Assembly (NCBI GenBank): GCA_964575225.1
Contig: CAZNQW010000141.1
Coordinates: forward strand, 1 to 10,067
DNA from: CAZNQW01 sp964575225
GTDB lineage: Bacteria > Chloroflexota > Anaerolineae > JAAYZQ01
DNA length: 10,067 nt
Reading direction: 5' to 3'
The notes beneath the pieces were generated by a model. It was not told the origin of the DNA, made no database searches, and saw nothing but the letters and a program-made list of their open reading frames with translations. Within the stretch, counting starts at the first letter, position 1. Each line of letters begins with the position of its first letter. Shown piece after piece: positions 1-6,304 of the stretch. The position numbers and the translations under genes were made by a program.

Positions 1-33
1 TTTCTTTGCTCGCAACTTGTCCAAGAAGCCCAT
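1..33 (-). CDS. 5' end of an unidentified gene, cut by the window edge
   Basis: Reading leftward from ATG at 33-31, eleven codons give MGFLDKLRAKK before the window ends. An excellent Shine-Dalgarno sequence (AGAGGAGG, 52-45) lies 11 bases upstream of the ATG, which is the main reason to call this a gene. It is the next gene after cysC on the same strand, 88 bases downstream, so it may belong to the sat-phosphodiesterase-cysC unit, although a hairpin lies between. The short basic, amphipathic start resembles the N-termini of many unrelated proteins (FtsY-like proteins among others), so no function can be given. Confidence 0.6.
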   Translation of the reverse strand, partial: MGFLDKLRAKK

Positions 34-44
34 CGTGTGAATTT

Positions 45-52
45 CCTCCTCT
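45..52 (-). promoter_or_regulatory. Ribosome binding site of the truncated left-edge gene
   Basis: The minus strand reads AGAGGAGG here, a near-complete anti-16S match, with an 11-base A/T-rich spacer before ATG at 33. It is what supports calling a gene from only eleven codons. Confidence 0.6.
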
Positions 53-60
53 AAGGACAA

Positions 61-95
61 AGGGCCAAGAAGAGCACATTGCCCCCCTTGGCCCT
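61..95 (-). terminator. Hairpin between cysC and the next gene; possible terminator or attenuator
   Basis: A perfect 9-bp inverted repeat (AGGGCCAAG at 95-87 and CTTGGCCCT at 69-61 on the minus strand) encloses a 17-base loop. Only a short, mixed T-rich stretch (TTTG, then TCCTT) follows the stem on the minus strand, so an intrinsic terminator would be weak. It starts 26 bases past the cysC stop and ends about 8 bases before the Shine-Dalgarno of the next gene. It could therefore instead act as a partial terminator, a processing site or a leader structure. Confidence 0.4.
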
Positions 96-121
96 GCTCC
101 CTGCATAGCGGATCTATTCGG

Positions 122-736
122 TTACAGGTATCCCAAGGCCGTCAGCCGGGCTTCGATCTCAGCTTCCTCGCCGTCGGTATAGGCCGAGTCCTCGCTGTCC
201 TGGGCCGAGGGCACATAGCCGAGTTCTTCGAGCTTGCTCATGATCTTGGCCAGGCTCTCTTCGATCGTCTCGGCGCCTGAATCGATCTGTACGTCGGGGT
301 TTTCGGGTGCTTCATAGGGATCCGAGATTCCGGTAAAGTTCTGAATCTCGCCGGCGAGGGCTTTTTTATAGAGGCCCTTGACATCACGGGCCATGAGGGT
401 TTCCAACGACGCGTAGCAATAGACCTCGACAAAATTGCCGACTTCCTTTTTGACGTTGGCCCGCACCTCGCGATAGGGCGAGATAAACGAACAAAGGACG
501 GCCACCCCGTTGCGGGTGAGCAGCTTGGCGACAAAGGTGACGCGCTCGATGTTCTTGTCGCGGTCTTCTTTAGAGAATCCCAGATCGCGGGTCAGGCTCT
601 GGCGCACAATGTCGCCATCCAGCCGCTCGACCTTGAGCCCGCGCTCTTTGAGCATCTTTTCCAGAGGGATCGCCAGCGCCGTCTTGCCAGCGCCCGACAT
701 GCCGGTAAACCAAACCGTTACGCCTTTTTGCTCCAT
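122..736 (-). CDS. cysC: Adenylylsulfate (APS) kinase
   Basis: The product phosphorylates adenosine 5'-phosphosulfate at the 3'-hydroxyl with ATP, making PAPS in the cytoplasm. Visible family motifs are the P-loop GMSGAGKT (residues 12-19), LDGD (39-42), the D-x-x-RDKNIERV segment (58-66), FISPYR (84-89) with the conserved serine at 86, DVKGLYKKA (118-126) and FTGISDPYEAPENP (134-147). This covers the whole kinase domain. The ATG at 736 has an AGGAGG ribosome binding site (748-743) six bases upstream. It follows the phosphodiesterase by 37 bases and is the third gene from the sat promoter. The kinase fold ends near residue 176. An acidic tail of about 28 residues follows, ending EARLTALGYL, which is not needed for catalysis and is unusual for CysC (see findings). 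Assignment of the kinase is very safe; whether PAPS goes to reduction or to sulfotransferases is not shown here. Confidence 0.96.
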   Translation of the reverse strand: MEQKGVTVWFTGMSGAGKTALAIPLEKMLKERGLKVERLDGDIVRQSLTRDLGFSKEDRDKNIERVTFVAKLLTRNGVAVLCSFISPYREVRANVKKEVGNFVEVYCYASLETLMARDVKGLYKKALAGEIQNFTGISDPYEAPENPDVQIDSGAETIEESLAKIMSKLEELGYVPSAQDSEDSAYTDGEEAEIEARLTALGYL

Positions 737-773
737 GTTGTTCCTCCTGGCTCCACACCCGGCAAAGGCTGGG

Positions 774-2153
774 TTACAGAGCGAATGAATGTCCTTGCAT
801 TTCTGCCGGGATCGGCAGGTTCATTGCATCGAGAATGGTGGGGGCCACGTCCATCAGGTGGCGCCTGGGACCCTGGCCCTGTCCCCCAGTTCGAGGATCG
901 TAATAGATGTAGAGACCCTGCTGGGCATGGTTGGCATCGTCAGGGCCGGTATCGTTCTCAAAGGTGTAGATCGAGTTCAACCCCAGGCTGCCCACCGAGC
1001 GCCAGTTCAGATCACCAAAGTAGACGATGAGATCGGGGGCGATGTTGTTCACTTTGCGGTAGATCTCCTGGGGTTTGTAGGCGACCGAGCCGATGTTGCG
1101 TCCCTCAGGGTCGGTGATGGTGGCTATTCGCGCCGCGAGTTCATCGCGGACCCGCTCATAGTCGGCCGGGTCGATGATGCCCTCGGGCTCGCGCCCCTTG
1201 ACGTTCAAAAAAAGCCGGGCATAATAGCCACCCGATCCCCAGGCCAACGTCCGTGACCAATCCACCTCGCACTTTTCCAGGGGAACCACCGTCTCGGGTT
1301 CGTACTCCAGCGCCAGGTAGCCCTCTCGCTTGAGCCACTCGTTAAAACAGATGCCGCCAAGCATCGGTTTGCCGCCGTGGTCTGAGACGACAAGCACGAC
1401 AGTATCGTCATCGAGCAACGCCAGGCGCTCGCCGATCTGGCGATCCAGGTGAATATAGTAGTCGAGGATGGCGTTCTCGTAGGGGTTGCCGTGCTGATAT
1501 TTGGGGTGCCGCTCGTCAAAGAACTTCCAGAAGCCGTGGTGGATGCGATCGACGCCCATGTCGACGTGCAGAAAGAAATCCCAGGGCTTGGCCATCATCA
1601 GATGCTTGACCACCCGGTCGTGTTTGTCCGACAGGGCATAGATCTGCTCGAGCAGATAGTCCTTGTTCTCAGTGCGGAACTGGGGCACATCCAGCATGTA
1701 TTCGCCGTCGACCAAGGCCTCGATTTCGGCCTTGAGCGATGCCGGATAGGTGTACTCGCTGCGGGTACTCGGCGTCAAAAAGCTAGAGATCATGCAGCCG
1801 CGGACCGGGGTGACGGGGTAGGTCTGGGGCACACCGGCGACCACCACATCTTTGCCGGCCCGCGAAAGAATATCCCACACCCGATCGACCTGCACCGAGC
1901 GAGCTGAGGCGATGGACATACGCTCGTAGCTATAGTCGGCCCGATTGCGAAAGCCATAGAACCCCAACTCGCCGGGATCGCGGCTGCTCAGCATCGAACT
2001 CCAGGCCGGCACGGTGATGGCAGGGACGGTGCTGGTCAACTCGCCAAAGGTGCCGCCCGCCATGAGGCGGCTCAGGTTCGGCAGACGGTCGCGCCAGCGA
2101 TCAAACACCAACGTCGGCTCGGCGCAGTCGAGACCGATCACAAAGACGTTCAA
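774..2153 (-). CDS. AlkP-superfamily phosphodiesterase / nucleotide pyrophosphatase-like protein
   Basis: This 459-residue protein has the metal site of the type I phosphodiesterase/nucleotide pyrophosphatase group. Candidate ligands are D9 (GLDCAEP), the presumed nucleophile T47 (ITVPAWSS), D202 and H206 (DMGVDRIHHGFW), D258-H259 (VVSDHGG) and H409 (DANHAQQG). A sulfatase-type C/S-x-P-x-R motif is absent, so phosphoester or phosphodiester hydrolysis is more likely than sulfate-ester cleavage. No signal peptide or membrane segment is evident, suggesting a cytoplasmic enzyme. The start is TTG at 2153: the frame opens only nine codons earlier at the sat stop, no ATG or GTG is available there, and GGAGAG (2166-2161) sits seven bases upstream. 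It lies 24 bases after sat and 37 before cysC, so all three are surely co-transcribed. The substrate is unknown; APS, PAPS or PAP are attractive from context only. Confidence 0.88.
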   Translation of the reverse strand: MNVFVIGLDCAEPTLVFDRWRDRLPNLSRLMAGGTFGELTSTVPAITVPAWSSMLSSRDPGELGFYGFRNRADYSYERMSIASARSVQVDRVWDILSRAGKDVVVAGVPQTYPVTPVRGCMISSFLTPSTRSEYTYPASLKAEIEALVDGEYMLDVPQFRTENKDYLLEQIYALSDKHDRVVKHLMMAKPWDFFLHVDMGVDRIHHGFWKFFDERHPKYQHGNPYENAILDYYIHLDRQIGERLALLDDDTVVLVVSDHGGKPMLGGICFNEWLKREGYLALEYEPETVVPLEKCEVDWSRTLAWGSGGYYARLFLNVKGREPEGIIDPADYERVRDELAARIATITDPEGRNIGSVAYKPQEIYRKVNNIAPDLIVYFGDLNWRSVGSLGLNSIYTFENDTGPDDANHAQQGLYIYYDPRTGGQGQGPRRHLMDVAPTILDAMNLPIPAEMQGHSFAL

Positions 2154-2177
2154 CGGCTCTCTCTCCAGAACCCGATC

Positions 2178-3368
2178 CTAGTCCTGGTTCTCAGCGGGGT
2201 GTTGCTTGGAGCGGATGCCGTCCATCAACACCTTGGAGACCTCGGGCCGGGTAAACTCTTCGGGCAGCATCTCGCCGCGCTCGAGCATCTCCCGCACCTG
2301 GGTGCCACTGAGGTTCACCCAGTTCTCCGGGCTGTGGGGGCAGGTCTTGGCGCTGACCACCATGCCGCACTTTTTGCAAAAGAAGGTATAGTCAAAGAAC
2401 AGCGGCGTGATCCCCAGCTCGCCCGGTTCGAACTCGTCAAAGATATAGTGGGCATCGTAGGTGCCATAGTATTTGCCCACGCCTGCATGGTCACGACCGA
2501 CGATAAAGTGGGTGCAGCCATAGTTTTTGCGGGCAATGGCATGAAAGATGGCCTCGCGCGGGCCGGCGTAGCGCATGGCTGCAGGAAAGACGCCCAGCAA
2601 CACGCGGTCGGCAGGATAGTAATCGCGCAGGATGGCCTGATAACTCTCGATGCGCACGTCAGCCGGGATATCGTCGGCCTTGGTCTCGCCGACCAGGGGG
2701 TGCAAAAAGAGCCCATCCACAATTTCCAGGGCGGTCTTTTGGATGTATTCGTGCGCCCGGTGGATGGGATTGCGTGTCTGAAAGGCGACCACTCGTCGCC
2801 AGCCCCGTGCCGCGAACATGCGGCGGGTTTGGGCCGGCTCGTGGCGCAGTTCGGGAAACTCGATGGTCTTGGGGCCATTGAGCATAAAGACCTCGCCGCC
2901 CAAGAGCCAGTCGCCCTGACGATGGAGGCGGGCCACACCGGGGTGGGCATCTTCGGTGGTCTTGTACACCTCACGGGCCTCGCGTTCCTTGTCGGCCTTG
3001 AACTTTTCGGCGATGGTCATGATGCCCATCAGATGCTCGCCCTCCATGAGGGCGATCTCCTGGCCTTCCTTGAGCCCGTCTGCTTCGTCATCGCCAACAG
3101 GCAACGTAACCGGAATGCTCCAGGGCAGCCCGTTGGTAAGGCGCATGGTATCGATGGTGGCATTGTACTCGTCGCTGGTCATAAAGCCCGTCAACGGACT
3201 AAAGGCGCCAATGGCGATCATTTCCAGGTCCGAAACGCCCATGGGCGTGAGCTGGATCTGCGGAAAAGACTGGGCGCGATCCAGGGCAGCCTCACGCAGG
3301 GCGCCCCGCAGGACACGATTGATCAATTGTCCGCCGTGAGGCGGAATGCTGCCAACAACTCGAGACAT
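2178..3368 (-). CDS. sat: Sulfate adenylyltransferase (ATP sulfurylase), single-subunit type
   Basis: The enzyme makes APS and pyrophosphate from sulfate and ATP, the first step of sulfate activation. The 396-residue product begins MSRVVGSIPPHGG and carries the PUA-like N-terminal domain followed by the catalytic domain with QTRNPIHRAH (197-206), PLVGETKADD (224-233) and GRDHAG (291-296). C331, C334, C343 and a nearby His (345) form a C-x2-C-x8-C-x-H set like the zinc site known in several bacterial and archaeal Sat proteins. No C-terminal APS-kinase domain is fused; cysC is separate downstream. The start at 3368 is chosen because AGGGAG lies about eight bases upstream and family members start this way. 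A longer in-frame start at 3464 would lie upstream of the expected transcription start. It is the first gene of the leftward unit, preceded by a strong promoter and a leader of roughly 80 bases. Confidence 0.96.
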   Translation of the reverse strand: MSRVVGSIPPHGGQLINRVLRGALREAALDRAQSFPQIQLTPMGVSDLEMIAIGAFSPLTGFMTSDEYNATIDTMRLTNGLPWSIPVTLPVGDDEADGLKEGQEIALMEGEHLMGIMTIAEKFKADKEREAREVYKTTEDAHPGVARLHRQGDWLLGGEVFMLNGPKTIEFPELRHEPAQTRRMFAARGWRRVVAFQTRNPIHRAHEYIQKTALEIVDGLFLHPLVGETKADDIPADVRIESYQAILRDYYPADRVLLGVFPAAMRYAGPREAIFHAIARKNYGCTHFIVGRDHAGVGKYYGTYDAHYIFDEFEPGELGITPLFFDYTFFCKKCGMVVSAKTCPHSPENWVNLSGTQVREMLERGEMLPEEFTRPEVSKVLMDGIRSKQHPAENQD

Positions 3369-3454
3369 GGTTGTACTCCCTGTAAAAGGTGTTCGCTCGG
3401 GTACGAGCAAAAACAAAAGCATGAATCGCATGACGGCTGGATCCATGCGCAGGG

Positions 3455-3483
3455 ATTCTATCAAAAAGGACCCCCTTTGTCAA
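3455..3483 (-). promoter_or_regulatory. Sigma70-type promoter of the sat operon
   Basis: On the minus strand TTGACA (3483-3478) is followed by exactly 17 bases and TAGAAT (3460-3455), with TGA directly before the -10 (extended -10 form). Transcription would begin near 3448, leaving a leader of about 80 bases before the sat ATG at 3368. The leader contains a small 5-bp hairpin (GCTCG/CGAGC, 3408-3395) but no riboswitch that I recognise. Confidence 0.8.
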
Positions 3484-3518
3484 TTCAATGGAGGTAGCAG
3501 GAGAGAGTGATCATCCAG

Positions 3519-3547
3519 TTGGACATAAGCGATGGATGTGCTATAAT
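3519..3547 (+). promoter_or_regulatory. Sigma70-type promoter of the alpha/beta hydrolase gene
   Basis: TTGGAC (3519-3524), a 17-base spacer ending in TGC, and a consensus TATAAT (3542-3547) make an extended -10 promoter. Expected transcription start is near 3554, which rules out the GTG at 3507 and the ATG at 3546 and leaves ATG at 3573 as the start. It is divergent from the sat promoter; the two -35 boxes are 35 bases apart, so one bound regulator could affect both. Confidence 0.8.
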
Positions 3548-3572
3548 GGCGCCAGAGAGGGGATCGAAAACG

Positions 3573-4376
3573 ATGGGATCGTTGGTCACCGACAAGGGTG
3601 TGTTGCACTTTGAGATGATTGGCCGGGGACAGCCCCTCATCTTGCTCCATTGTTGGATCGGTTCTTGGCAGTTCTGGCGCGACACCATGGAATTCCTGGT
3701 GGCCCATGGGGACTATCGCATCTATGCTCTCGATTTCTGGGGCTTTGGCGAATCGGAGCGCCAGGAGGATCGGCCTCACGAAGCCTATGCCGTCCCCAGC
3801 TTTGTGTCGATGGTCCAGCAGTTCATGAATCAGATGGGAATCAAATCCACTTCGGTCTTTGGCCATTCGATGGGGGGCACTGTGGCCTTGAGCCTGGCGC
3901 TGGCGGGCCCCAACCGTGTCCAAAAGGTGGCCGTCGTCGGTTCCCCCATTGACGGGCGTTCGCTCAGCCTTTTGCTCAAACTCTCAGGCCGGCACTGGAT
4001 CGCCCGGCTCCTTTGGTCCTTTCCTCCCGTCCTCGACTTTATTATGTGGGGTTATTCGCCCGGCATTGCCCGAGACCGACAGAACATCTATCGAATGACG
4101 CGCGACACCCTATCTCAGGCGACCATGTTCTCCTTTTCGCGCAGCATCGATTCCCTGCGCCGCACCGATCTCACACCGCAGCTTGCCCGGCTCGCGATGC
4201 CCACCATGGGAATCTATGGCACAGGCGACATGGTGGTCAATCCCAACCAGGCCGACCTGATGGCCCGCCACGTTCGCCACGCCCAAGTAGAGCGATTCGA
4301 AGACTCGCGCCACTTTCCCATGCTGGACGAGCGGGATCGGTTCAACCACACTCTCTTAAAGTTCTTGCAGCAATAA
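3573..4376 (+). CDS. Alpha/beta-hydrolase fold protein
   Basis: This 267-residue protein has the alpha/beta-hydrolase layout: strand LILLHCWIGSW (22-32), YALDFWGFGES (51-61), the nucleophile elbow GHSMGG (97-102, Ser99), a helical cap region (about 128-195), the acid strand IYGTGDMVV (Asp219) and the catalytic histidine in SRHFPMLDE (His247). The triad therefore appears complete. The usual HG pair before the oxyanion loop is HC (26-27). No signal peptide is visible, so it is probably cytoplasmic. The start at 3573 follows from the promoter at 3519-3547 and a GAGAGGGG ribosome binding site (3555-3562) about ten bases upstream. It stands alone between its own promoter and that of the next gene. 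The fold covers esterases, lyases, haloalkane dehalogenases and peptidases, so the substrate cannot be named. Confidence 0.88.
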   Translation: MGSLVTDKGVLHFEMIGRGQPLILLHCWIGSWQFWRDTMEFLVAHGDYRIYALDFWGFGESERQEDRPHEAYAVPSFVSMVQQFMNQMGIKSTSVFGHSMGGTVALSLALAGPNRVQKVAVVGSPIDGRSLSLLLKLSGRHWIARLLWSFPPVLDFIMWGYSPGIARDRQNIYRMTRDTLSQATMFSFSRSIDSLRRTDLTPQLARLAMPTMGIYGTGDMVVNPNQADLMARHVRHAQVERFEDSRHFPMLDERDRFNHTLLKFLQQ

Positions 4377-4395
4377 GCCCGCTGCGGAGCCATAC

Positions 4396-4458
4396 GGCTG
4401 CGTCCCTGGCCCTGCAGCCATCGTGCGATCCAGTCCGAGATTCCAATCGGGATTTTTT
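4396..4458 (+). terminator. Possible terminator region after the hydrolase gene
   Basis: Two inverted repeats follow the hydrolase stop. The first is GGCTGC (4396-4401) with GCAGCC (4414-4419), a 6-bp stem and 12-base loop without a T tract. The second is a weak stem CCGA (4435-4438) with TCGG (4447-4450), followed almost at once by six T residues (4453-4458). The T tract suits an intrinsic terminator, but the stem is short. The next promoter starts five bases later, which fits a transcription boundary here. Confidence 0.4.
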
Positions 4459-4462
4459 GTCT

Positions 4463-4491
4463 TTGACAAAAGCCGATGGTGATGTTAGAAT
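4463..4491 (+). promoter_or_regulatory. Sigma70-type promoter of the nucleotidyltransferase-like gene (leaderless)
   Basis: TTGACA (4463-4468), 17 bases of spacer ending in TGT, and TAGAAT (4486-4491) form a strong extended -10 promoter. Only seven bases separate the -10 box from the ATG at 4499, so transcription is expected to start at or one base before the initiation codon. No Shine-Dalgarno sequence lies before that ATG, which also fits a leaderless mRNA. Confidence 0.75.
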
Positions 4492-4498
4492 CTGGCTC

Positions 4499-5647
4499 AT
4501 GAGTGCAGACACGTTGCCACTGTTGATCATGACCGGGGCTAGCGAAGGCAGCGAGCCAGAAAAGATGGTGAGCCTGACGCGGCAAGCCGTGACGATGGAT
4601 CTGGTGGAGCGGGCCTTGACCGTACCCCGATTGCGCCCCATTGTGGTCGCCACCAACTCTTCCGAACTGGCCCGTCGCCTGGCAGAGTATCCCATTCAAG
4701 TCGACTTGGATGATCCGGCGCAGCCTTTTCATTTCGGGCGCCGCTTGCTCGAGTTGATCGAGCGGTACCGAATGGAGCGCTGCTTCTATCTGGGTGGGGG
4801 GGCAGGCCCCTTGCTTCCGGCCGATGACATGGCTTCGATAACCGACGGGCTGTTGGCCGCCGATCGGTTGCTGATCACCAACAACTTTTACTCGTCCGAT
4901 TTTGCCGCCTTTTCTCCCACCTCGATTTTGACCGGGTATCCCCCTCCCGAAAATGACAACGAACTGGCCTGGTTGCTGGGGGAAGATGCGGGGTTGCCCA
5001 TCCGCGAGCTGCCTCGCAGCGCGGCAACCCAGTTTGACGTCGACACGCCGGTCGATCTCCTCACCCTGGCGATGCACCCGGCGGCAGGCGCCCACACGCG
5101 GGCTTGCCTGGAATCGCTGCCCCTGGATCTCCCGCCCCTGGAGGCGGCCCTGCCCCTCATGTTAGATCGGGAGGCCACCATTCTGGTCGCCGGGCGGATC
5201 GGCTCGGCAACCTGGCGATATTTGGAGCGGGAGACGGCCTGCAGTACCCGCGTGTTCTCCGAGGAGCGCGGGATGAGGGCCAGCGGCAGGCTGGCCCGGG
5301 GCGAGGCGCGCAGCCTGCTGGGGTATCATCTGGATGCTGTGGGGATGACGCGCTTTTTCGAAATGCTGGGTAACCTGGGCCAGGCTGTATTCCTGGACAA
5401 CCGGGTGATTTTTGCGCACCGGGGCCTGTGGCCCACAGCGGCCGACCGCTTTTACTCCGATCTGCGCCAGCCTGAGCAGATTGAGGATCCCTTTGTCCGG
5501 GCACTGACAGAGGCCGCCATCTCGGCGCCCATCCCGGTGATCATGGGTGGGCATTCCCTCGTGGCGGGCGGAATGTATGCCCTCATCGAGGCGGCTTGGG
5601 CGCGGGGGCACGATGTGGCGCGACACGTAATTCCTCAGACCGATTGA
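4499..5647 (+). CDS. Nucleotidyltransferase-like protein with an unassigned C-terminal domain
   Basis: The 382-residue product appears to have two halves. Residues 5-195 look like a GT-A/MobA-like nucleotidyltransferase fold: a first strand (LPLLIMTGASEG, 6-17) with a later lysine (K22), PIVVATN (47-53), a GGGAGPLLPADD segment (99-110) where the family has its substrate/metal loop, and TQFDVDTPVDLL (177-188), where D180 and D182 sit like the second acidic motif. The usual glycine-rich GGxGxR signature is degraded, so activity is uncertain. Residues 220-382 begin with a Rossmann-like strand (TILVAGRIGSATW) and contain SGRLARGEARSLLGYHLDAVG (262-282) and IPVIMGGHSLVAGGMYALIE (345-364). I do not recognise this half. 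The start at 4499 rests on the promoter geometry; the open frame extends 162 codons further upstream, but through the hydrolase gene and the promoter. A guanylyl- or cytidylyltransferase role is possible but unproven. Confidence 0.75.
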   Translation: MSADTLPLLIMTGASEGSEPEKMVSLTRQAVTMDLVERALTVPRLRPIVVATNSSELARRLAEYPIQVDLDDPAQPFHFGRRLLELIERYRMERCFYLGGGAGPLLPADDMASITDGLLAADRLLITNNFYSSDFAAFSPTSILTGYPPPENDNELAWLLGEDAGLPIRELPRSAATQFDVDTPVDLLTLAMHPAAGAHTRACLESLPLDLPPLEAALPLMLDREATILVAGRIGSATWRYLERETACSTRVFSEERGMRASGRLARGEARSLLGYHLDAVGMTRFFEMLGNLGQAVFLDNRVIFAHRGLWPTAADRFYSDLRQPEQIEDPFVRALTEAAISAPIPVIMGGHSLVAGGMYALIEAAWARGHDVARHVIPQTD

Positions 5648-5680
5648 GAATCTTGACCTGTGAGGGCCAGAGCAAAAGAA

Positions 5681-6136
5681 ATGAACCAAACCTTGGCGAG
5701 TAAGCATTCAGGCTATACCATTGTCGTTGCCGATGACGAACCGGAAGTGGTAGACCTGGTCCGGATTATCCTGGAATCGGAGGGCTACCGGGTGGTGGAC
5801 GCCGGCAATGGCGCGCAGGCGTTGATCCAAATACGCGCCCACCATCCCGATCTGATCCTGATGGACATGCGAATGCCCGAGATAACGGGACTGGGCGTGT
5901 TGGACCAGTTGGCCAAAGACCCGGAAATCCGATCGATTCCGGTGGTCATGCTCAGCGTAGTGGTCACCGATCCAGATGTGCGCATGGCCCTCGAGCGGGG
6001 CGCGATTGCCTATCTGTCCAAGCCCTTTGAGGTGCGAGAGCTTCTATGGATGATCGATCGGGTCTTGACTATGGATTCTGCCCAACGCCAGAGCTTTCGG
6101 CGGCAGATGATCGGCAGTGTGGGACGCCGGGACTAG
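5681..6136 (+). CDS. Single-domain response regulator (receiver domain)
   Basis: The 151-residue product is a CheY-like receiver domain with little else. The acidic pair D18-D19 (VVADDEP), the phosphoacceptor D62 (LMDMRMP), S92 in the position of the switch Ser/Thr (VVMLSVVV) and K114 (LSKPF) are all present, so phosphorylation should be possible. A tail of about 20 polar residues follows the last helix; no DNA-binding or enzymatic output domain is present, so it would act through protein contacts. ATG at 5681 is preferred because the receiver fold starts soon after; a GTG at 5660 would add seven residues. It lies 33 bases after the nucleotidyltransferase-like gene with no promoter that I can see, so co-transcription is likely. 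No histidine kinase is in the window, so partner and output are unknown. Confidence 0.9.
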   Translation: MNQTLASKHSGYTIVVADDEPEVVDLVRIILESEGYRVVDAGNGAQALIQIRAHHPDLILMDMRMPEITGLGVLDQLAKDPEIRSIPVVMLSVVVTDPDVRMALERGAIAYLSKPFEVRELLWMIDRVLTMDSAQRQSFRRQMIGSVGRRD

Positions 6137-6249
6137 CGGCAACAACCCCAAAGACGCTCAAAACGCGAACCACCTGCTCCAATATCCCTCGGGCGGAGCG
6201 GTGAACTCGAAACAGAATCGGATCGATAGGGCCCGCCTCAAGCCCTCAG

Positions 6250-6278
6250 TTGCGACCTCTCGGTTTTGATGGTACAAT
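6250..6278 (+). promoter_or_regulatory. Sigma70-type promoter of the SHMT-GcvT fusion gene
   Basis: TTGCGA (6250-6255), 17 bases of spacer ending in TGG, and TACAAT (6273-6278) form an extended -10 promoter. Transcription should start near 6285, about 31 bases before the ATG. The rest of the gap after the response regulator (6137-6249) shows no gene and no convincing terminator. Confidence 0.72.
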
Positions 6279-6304
6279 GTTCCGGCATTCACAAGATCAA
6301 CACG

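Noticed and set aside
774..2153. Calling the phosphodiesterase a sulfatase because it sits in a sulfate operon.
   Set aside because: There is no C/S-x-P-x-R formylglycine motif. The nucleophile position holds T47 in a TVPAW context typical of phosphodiesterases of the superfamily.
3369..3448. The sat leader as a possible riboswitch.
   Set aside because: It contains only a 5-bp hairpin and a few repeated CATGC words. I could not match it to a SAM, cobalamin or other known aptamer core.
3369..3464. An N-terminal extension of Sat starting at 3464, with a hydrophobic stretch (MRFMLLFLLVPE) that looks like a signal peptide.
   Set aside because: It starts upstream of the expected transcription start near 3448, just next to the -10 box. 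Family members start at the MSRVVGSIPPHGG position, which has its own ribosome binding site. Sat is cytoplasmic.
2199..3497. A 432-codon open frame on the plus strand.
   Set aside because: It lies antisense to sat, which has every expected motif. Long antisense frames are common in GC-rich genes. No ribosome binding site or recognisable protein features.
4013..4498. An open frame extending the nucleotidyltransferase-like gene 162 codons upstream.
   Set aside because: It runs in another frame through the well-supported hydrolase gene, then across the terminator-like region and promoter, and its translation looks like GC-rich shadow sequence.
5653..5680. TTGACC before the response regulator as a -35 box for its own promoter.
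   Set aside because: At a spacing of 17 bases the sequence reads AAGAAA, not a -10 box, and no better match lies nearby. Co-transcription with the upstream gene is simpler.
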